In this document: positions 60,156-64,000 of the stretch, in pieces
How the letters are laid out: every line of letters begins with the position of its first letter
How positions within the stretch are numbered: the first letter of the stretch is position 1
NCBI RefSeq assembly: GCF_032108445.1
Contig: NZ_CP134876.1
Coordinates: forward strand, 4,712,001 to 4,776,000
Reading direction: 5' to 3'
DNA length: 64,000 nt
From: Micromonospora halotolerans
GTDB taxonomy: Bacteria > Actinomycetota > Actinomycetes > Mycobacteriales > Micromonosporaceae
Notes under the pieces: model-generated
What the model saw: the letters and a program-made list of their open reading frames with translations, nothing else
Database searches by the model: none
Told to the model about the DNA's origin: nothing
Program-made: the position numbers and the translations under genes

Positions 60156-60800
60156 CTAGGTGCCGAGGTACCGCAGGATCGCGAGGATCCGGCGGCTGTA
60201 GCCGGTGGTGTGGGTGAGGTCGAGCTTGTCGAAGATGGTGTTGACGTGCTTCTCGATCGCGCTCTGCGAGACGTGCAGCCGTGCGGCGATGGCGGCGTTG
60301 GTGTGCCCCTGCGCCATGTGGTGCAGCACGTCCCGTTCCCGCGGGGTGAGGCGGCCGAGCGGGTCGGTGTGGCTGGTCGCGGACATGAGTTGCCGGACCA
60401 CCTCGGGGTCGAGCGCGGTGGAGCCGGCCGCGACGCGGTCGAGCGCGTCGAGGAAGTCCTCGACCTGGGCGACGCGGTCCTTCAGGACGTAGCCGACGCC
60501 TTCGGACCGGTCGGCAAGGAGCTTTGCGGCGTAGCGCCGCTCGACGTACTGGGAGAGGACCAGCACGGCGATGTCCGGCCAGCGGCGGCGGATCTCCAGC
60601 GCCGCCCGAAGCCCGTCGTCGGTGTTGGTGGGCGGCATCCGGACGTCGGTGACGACGACGTCGGGACGGTGCTGCTCGACGGCGATGACGAGCTGCTCGG
60701 CGTCCGCGGTGGCGGCGACCACCTGGTGTCCCTCGTCGGCGAGGAGGCGGATCAGGCCCTCGCGGAGCAGGGTGGAGTCCTCGGCCAGCACTACGCGCAT
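60156..60800 (-). CDS. NarL/LuxR-type response regulator
   Basis: 214 residues. The receiver domain (1-120) has acidic pocket AED and phospho-acceptor Asp52 in VVTDVRMPP. The LuxR helix-turn-helix (about 145-210) has LTPRERDVLHHMAQGHTNAA and VSQSAIEKHVNTIFDKLDL. It is partnered with the sensor kinase gene, whose end overlaps its start by ten bases. Targets unknown; no obvious regulated gene adjoins it. Confidence 0.95.
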   Translation of the reverse strand: MRVVLAEDSTLLREGLIRLLADEGHQVVAATADAEQLVIAVEQHRPDVVVTDVRMPPTNTDDGLRAALEIRRRWPDIAVLVLSQYVERRYAAKLLADRSEGVGYVLKDRVAQVEDFLDALDRVAAGSTALDPEVVRQLMSATSHTDPLGRLTPRERDVLHHMAQGHTNAAIAARLHVSQSAIEKHVNTIFDKLDLTHTTGYSRRILAILRYLGT

Positions 60801-61963
60801 GGCACCTCGACCCGGATCGTGGTGGGACCGCCGGGTGGGCTGTGCAGGTCGAACCGCCCGTCCAGCGCGGTGACCCGGCGGGCCAGCCCCTGAAGGCCGC
60901 TGCCGTGCGGGTCGGCGCCCCCGACGCCGTCGTCGCGCACCCGCATCTCGATTCCCGCGTCCCGTGTTCCGATCTCGATGGTGATCAGGGTAGCTCCCGC
61001 GTGTTTGGTGCTGTTGGTGATCGCCTCGCAGGCCACGAAGTAGAGCACGGTCTCGATCGGCCGGGCCGGCCGGACGGGCACGTCGTAGCTGATCCGGACG
61101 GGGATCGCCGACCGTTGCGCCACCATGCCCAGCACCTCGTCCAGGGTGGTGTGGTCGAGCGCCGAGGGGTAGACCCGCCAGGCCACGTCCCGCAGCTCGT
61201 CGATGGCGCGTTGGGTGTCCTCGTGGGCCTGCACGAGGAGCTCGCGCGCCCGGTCGGGGTCGCGGCTGCGGCGCGCCCGCCCGAGCAGCATGCCGAGTGC
61301 GACGAGGCGTTGCTGCAACCCGTCGTGGAGATCGCGCTCGATGCGCTGGCGTTCGACGTCGACCGCGGCCAGCACGCCGGCCCGGCTGACGGTCAGCTCA
61401 CTGATCCGCAGCCGCAGCGCCTCGCGGCTGGTGGATTCCAGCAGCCGGCGCGCCAACCACCGGTCCAGCATCGCCACGCTTACCGTCGCCTGCAGGTTCA
61501 GCAGCAGCAGGGCGGCACCGATGAACGCCTGGAGCAGGAGGTCGACTGCGGTGAGGGTGCCCGCGAGGAAGGAGCGCACCACGATGCCGGCGAGTACCAC
61601 GCCGACCGCGAGCAGGCCGCCGGTGAGCAGCCCGAGCGCCGCCGGCAGGAGACGGGCGGCGAGATAGCCGAGCACGCGCGGTCCGCTCACCCGCACCGGT
61701 GGCGGGGACGGTTCGGCGGCGACGATCGCGAGGCGGCGCCGCTCCCACTCGGCGACGCGCCGGGCGTACCGGAGGGTGGCGGCGCCGAGGCGGCGCCGGG
61801 CCGCCGGGACCGGTGCGACCGCGGCCACGGCGAGCCCGGCGAGGAGCAGGAACAGCACCTCGGCCGCGGCGGTGAGGACGCCGAGCGCCACGCCCGCCAG
61901 GGGCCGGCTCCACCGGACCGCGGCGTCGACCCACGACCGACCGTGCCCCGCGCGCTCTGCCAC
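60791..61963 (-). CDS. NarL-family sensor histidine kinase
   Basis: 390 residues. Two hydrophobic regions (about 20-55 and 95-175) contain four or more helices, so the sensor is membrane-embedded. The HisKA_3 dimerisation box is VERQRIERDLHDGLQQRLVA (phospho-acceptor His). The HATPase domain has ACEAITNSTKHAGAT and VRDDGVGGADPHGSGLQGLA. GTG 61963 is preferred because GGGGAGGG lies eight bases upstream. It overlaps the regulator gene by ten bases. Confidence 0.92.
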   Translation of the reverse strand: MAERAGHGRSWVDAAVRWSRPLAGVALGVLTAAAEVLFLLLAGLAVAAVAPVPAARRRLGAATLRYARRVAEWERRRLAIVAAEPSPPPVRVSGPRVLGYLAARLLPAALGLLTGGLLAVGVVLAGIVVRSFLAGTLTAVDLLLQAFIGAALLLLNLQATVSVAMLDRWLARRLLESTSREALRLRISELTVSRAGVLAAVDVERQRIERDLHDGLQQRLVALGMLLGRARRSRDPDRARELLVQAHEDTQRAIDELRDVAWRVYPSALDHTTLDEVLGMVAQRSAIPVRISYDVPVRPARPIETVLYFVACEAITNSTKHAGATLITIEIGTRDAGIEMRVRDDGVGGADPHGSGLQGLARRVTALDGRFDLHSPPGGPTTIRVEVPCA

Positions 61964-62040
61964 CAGGCCGTCCCTCCCCAGCTCCTGACGTTCCGGTCGT
62001 CCGGTCGACCGCGGCCGGCCACCGCCCCTCCCGCCGCCGG

Positions 62041-62856
62041 TCAACCTGCCTCCGGCCGGCGGGGCGTGCCGTACAGGGTGCCCCGTGCGGCATGGGCCGG
62101 GCGATCCGCCCCGTGGTGCCGGTGTGCTGCGCCACGCGCTCCCGACCGAGACGGCTCGGGCGTGCCCGCTGCCGGCCCGTCGTCAACGGCCGGACGCCTC
62201 CGCCGCGACCCGAGCAGCCGCGACACCACGAAGAACCCCACGACGAGGGCGCAGACCGCGATGATCACGTTCTGGAACGTCCCCACGTACGGTTCGACGG
62301 CACGCCAGTTCTCCCCGAGCACGTAACCGGCCAGCACGAACACGGTGTTCCAGACCAGGCTGCCCAGCGTGGTGTAGAGCAGGAACGTGCCGAACGGCAT
62401 CCGTTCCACCCCGGCCGGAATCGAGATCAGGCTCCGGAAGATCGGAATCATCCGTCCGAGGAAGACGGTCTTCACCCCGTGCCGGGCGAACCACGCCTCG
62501 GTCCGGTCGATGTCGCTCAGCTTGATCAGCGGCAGCCGTGCCGCGATCGCGCGAACCCGGTCCCGGCCGAGCCCCACACCGACGGCGTACAGCGCCACCG
62601 CACCCACCACCGAGCCGATCGTGGTCCAGACGATCGCGGCGACCAGGTTCATCCGGCCCTGACTGGCGGTGAAGCCCGCCAGCGGCAGGATGACCTCGCT
62701 GGGGATCGGCGGGAACAGGTTCTCCAACGCGACCGCCAGGCCGGCCCCGGGCGCACCGAGCCGCTCCACCAGGTCGGTCACCAACCCGACCAGGCCGCCC
62801 GGCGGATCAGCCTCCTGAGCCCAGCCGGCACGCGTCGCATTCCACAAAAAGATCAT
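62041..62856 (-). CDS. DedA-family membrane protein
   Basis: 271 residues. The DedA (VTT/SNARE-associated) core (about 20-215) has ENLFPPIPSEVILPLAGFTA with the conserved Glu and Pro residues, and FLGRMIPIFRSLISIPAGVE with the conserved Arg pair. Relatives flip undecaprenyl phosphate or other polyprenyl lipids. A basic, disordered C-terminal tail follows. ATG 62856 gives a short hydrophobic start. Divergent from the DinB-like gene by 158 bases. Confidence 0.92.
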   Translation of the reverse strand: MIFLWNATRAGWAQEADPPGGLVGLVTDLVERLGAPGAGLAVALENLFPPIPSEVILPLAGFTASQGRMNLVAAIVWTTIGSVVGAVALYAVGVGLGRDRVRAIAARLPLIKLSDIDRTEAWFARHGVKTVFLGRMIPIFRSLISIPAGVERMPFGTFLLYTTLGSLVWNTVFVLAGYVLGENWRAVEPYVGTFQNVIIAVCALVVGFFVVSRLLGSRRRRPAVDDGPAAGTPEPSRSGARGAAHRHHGADRPAHAARGTLYGTPRRPEAG

Positions 62857-63014
62857 GCCCACGACGCTAGGAACCCACCGCGGCCGGCACCATGAGGTCG
62901 GCCGCCGACTCTGAAAGGTCGACCACAGCAGGCCGGGGTGTGGAAAACCGCACCCGGGCGGCGAGCGGATAATCGGTCGGCACCATGGGCTCACCGAGGA
63001 AGCGGGACGGACGG

Positions 63015-63725
63015 ATGGACACGGTACGGGCGGCGTTCCGCGACGAGTGCGCACGGTTGGAAGGGGTGCTGCGCGAGCTCGACGCCGCGGACCTGGACCG
63101 GCTGACACCCTGCCCGCCCTGGGCGGTCCGGGACCTGCTGGCGCACGTGCGCACCGGCGCCGGCCGGCTGGTCGGCATGCTCGCCGCACCCGCCCCGGAG
63201 CGCGCCGAGGTGGACGCCGCCGGCTACTTCGGGGCGGCCAAGTTCGCGCCGGAGGTCGACCGGGACCGGATCGACGGCGCCCGGCGGGAGGCGCGGGAGC
63301 TGCCCGGCGTACCCGAGGTGGCGGAGGGCTTCGCGCGGGCCTGGCGGGCCGCCGACGCGGCGGTGGCCGCCGAGCCGCCGGGGCGGCTGGTCCGCACCCG
63401 GCACGGCGACGCCATGGCGCTGACGGAGTTCCTCCGTACCCGGGTGGTGGAGGTCGCGGTGCACGGCCTGGACCTGGCCGACGCGCTGGACCGGCGGCCG
63501 TGGCTGACCCCGACCGCGGCGGCCGTGGTGGCCGACCTGCTGGCCGGCGACGGCCTCGGGTCGCGGCCCGGCGGACGCGCCGCGGGGGGTCGGACGGTCC
63601 CCGACGAGCTCGGCTGGGACGCCCTCACCCTGGTCCGGAAGGCCACCGGCCGGGTGCCGCTCACCGGTGCGGAGCGGGCCGTGCTGGACCGGACGGGCTG
63701 GCGCTGGCTCTCCTTCGGCGGCTGA
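63015..63725 (+). CDS. Maleylpyruvate isomerase/DinB-like (TIGR03086) protein
   Basis: 236 residues. The mycothiol-dependent MDMPI_N domain has LDRLTPCPPWAVRDLLAHVR and FLRTRVVEVAVHGLDLADAL, carrying the metal-ligand histidines. A short C-terminal part ends LDRTGWRWLSFGG. I chose ATG 63015, since the family domain begins there; ATG 62985 would add ten residues. It converges with the DUF1028 gene, and a GGCGCCGG/CCGGCGCC stem (63739-63757) lies in the overlap of their ends. Confidence 0.87.
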   Translation: MDTVRAAFRDECARLEGVLRELDAADLDRLTPCPPWAVRDLLAHVRTGAGRLVGMLAAPAPERAEVDAAGYFGAAKFAPEVDRDRIDGARREARELPGVPEVAEGFARAWRAADAAVAAEPPGRLVRTRHGDAMALTEFLRTRVVEVAVHGLDLADALDRRPWLTPTAAAVVADLLAGDGLGSRPGGRAAGGRTVPDELGWDALTLVRKATGRVPLTGAERAVLDRTGWRWLSFGG

Positions 63726-63735
63726 CCGGCGGCGG

Positions 63736-64000
63736 TCAGGCGCCGGCGGCCGGCGCCGTGGTGCGGCGCAGGTAGTCCAGGACGATCGGGTCGATCCGGC
63801 CGGGGACGATGCGCTCCTCCAGGTTCTCGACGCCGGCCCAGGCCTCGAGCGCCTCCTCCACCCCAGCGGGGCCGACCGGGTGGCCGGCGGCGGCCAGCAG
63901 CGCCTCGACCTCGTCGGCGACCGGCCCGGTGAGGTCGAGCAGCGTGGCCGGGTCGGGCTTGCCGAAGAGCAGCGTGTGAATGTCGAGCAGACGCGCCAGC
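63736..64000 (-). CDS. DUF1028 family protein, C-terminal part (runs off window)
   Basis: The last 87 or so codons are visible on the minus strand, with the stop at 63736-63738. The translated end includes LARLLDIHTLLFGKP, the AAGHPVGPAGVEEALEAWAG segment and VENLEERIVPGRIDPIVLDY. This is the C-terminal putative peptidoglycan-binding region found on DUF1028 (Ntn-hydrolase-like) proteins. The catalytic N-terminal part lies beyond the window. No start is visible. Confidence 0.75.
   Translation of the reverse strand, partial: LARLLDIHTLLFGKPDPATLLDLTGPVADEVEALLAAAGHPVGPAGVEEALEAWAGVENLEERIVPGRIDPIVLDYLRRTTAPAAGA

Noticed and set aside
1..64000. tRNA genes, riboswitches, IS elements or integrases
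   Set aside because: No TTCGA-type T-loop with acceptor pairing, no recognised aptamer core, no transposase or integrase motifs were found by reading.

Overview
High-GC actinobacterial chromosome segment, most likely from Micromonospora or a close Micromonosporaceae relative. This is inferred from about 72% GC, GTG/TTG starts and Tat-type lipoproteins, plus a conservon-type kinase/Roadblock pair, mycothiol-type DinB proteins and an AAGGGCCCCTT-type intergenic palindrome that I recall from Micromonospora genomes. I see no tRNA, rRNA, IS element, integrase or CRISPR array. It reads as ordinary chromosome rich in carbohydrate-use genes.

Layout. 1-9549: amino-sugar region. Two paralogous pairs of NgcFG-type ABC permeases flank a BadF-type GlcNAc kinase, an RpiR regulator, a UPF0309 SIS protein and an NgcE-type binding lipoprotein. 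The kinase is divergent from the other genes. 2318-3331 is a gene-poor kilobase with inverted repeats and an 8-unit minisatellite. 9620-17829: a divergent PolA-family protein, a MobA-like nucleotidyltransferase, a Cys-rich lipoprotein, a TfoX-domain protein, and two regulator/MFS pairs (LysR and LacI). 17848-21762: amidohydrolase, YdjM-like membrane protein and a Ser/Thr kinase. 21838-27983: GT4 glycosyltransferase and glycogen debranching-type enzyme, divergent from a 900-residue GH63-type glucosidase. 28080-35000: secreted propeller protein, HAD phosphatase, DUF4184 protein, zinc-finger rhomboid protease, a lipoprotein, two small unknown genes (one RusA-like in pattern) and a two-domain VOC protein. 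35205-39544: a complete sugar ABC importer with its own ATPase (LpqY-SugABC-like). 39592-43032: AlkZ-like protein, PRC-barrel/DUF2382 stress protein, DUF4190 protein and WrbA. 43102-45176: a fused anthranilate synthase (TrpE-G, closely PhzE-like) preceded by a previously untracked 19-residue leader peptide with tandem Trp codons. 45282-49836: FGGY kinase, then a conservon sensor kinase and Roadblock gene lacking the usual DUF742 and GTPase partners. 49888-55135: divergent GH1 beta-glucosidase and secreted CBM2-GH48 cellulase with three CebR-type operators between them. 55424-64000: DUF3159 protein, an ArsR/SRPBCC/DinB operon with two matching operators, PAP2 phosphatase, PEBP protein, a NarL-type two-component pair, DedA protein, DinB-like protein and the end of a DUF1028 protein.

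How the genes work together. Three catabolic modules stand out: GlcNAc or chitobiose uptake, trehalose-like disaccharide uptake, and cellulose breakdown under a common cellobiose-responsive operator. The most informative regulatory finding is the Trp leader, which argues that the PhzE-like enzyme serves tryptophan synthesis. The most open question is a run of strong perfect hairpins (51651-51830) in the cellulase intergenic region that no gene explains.
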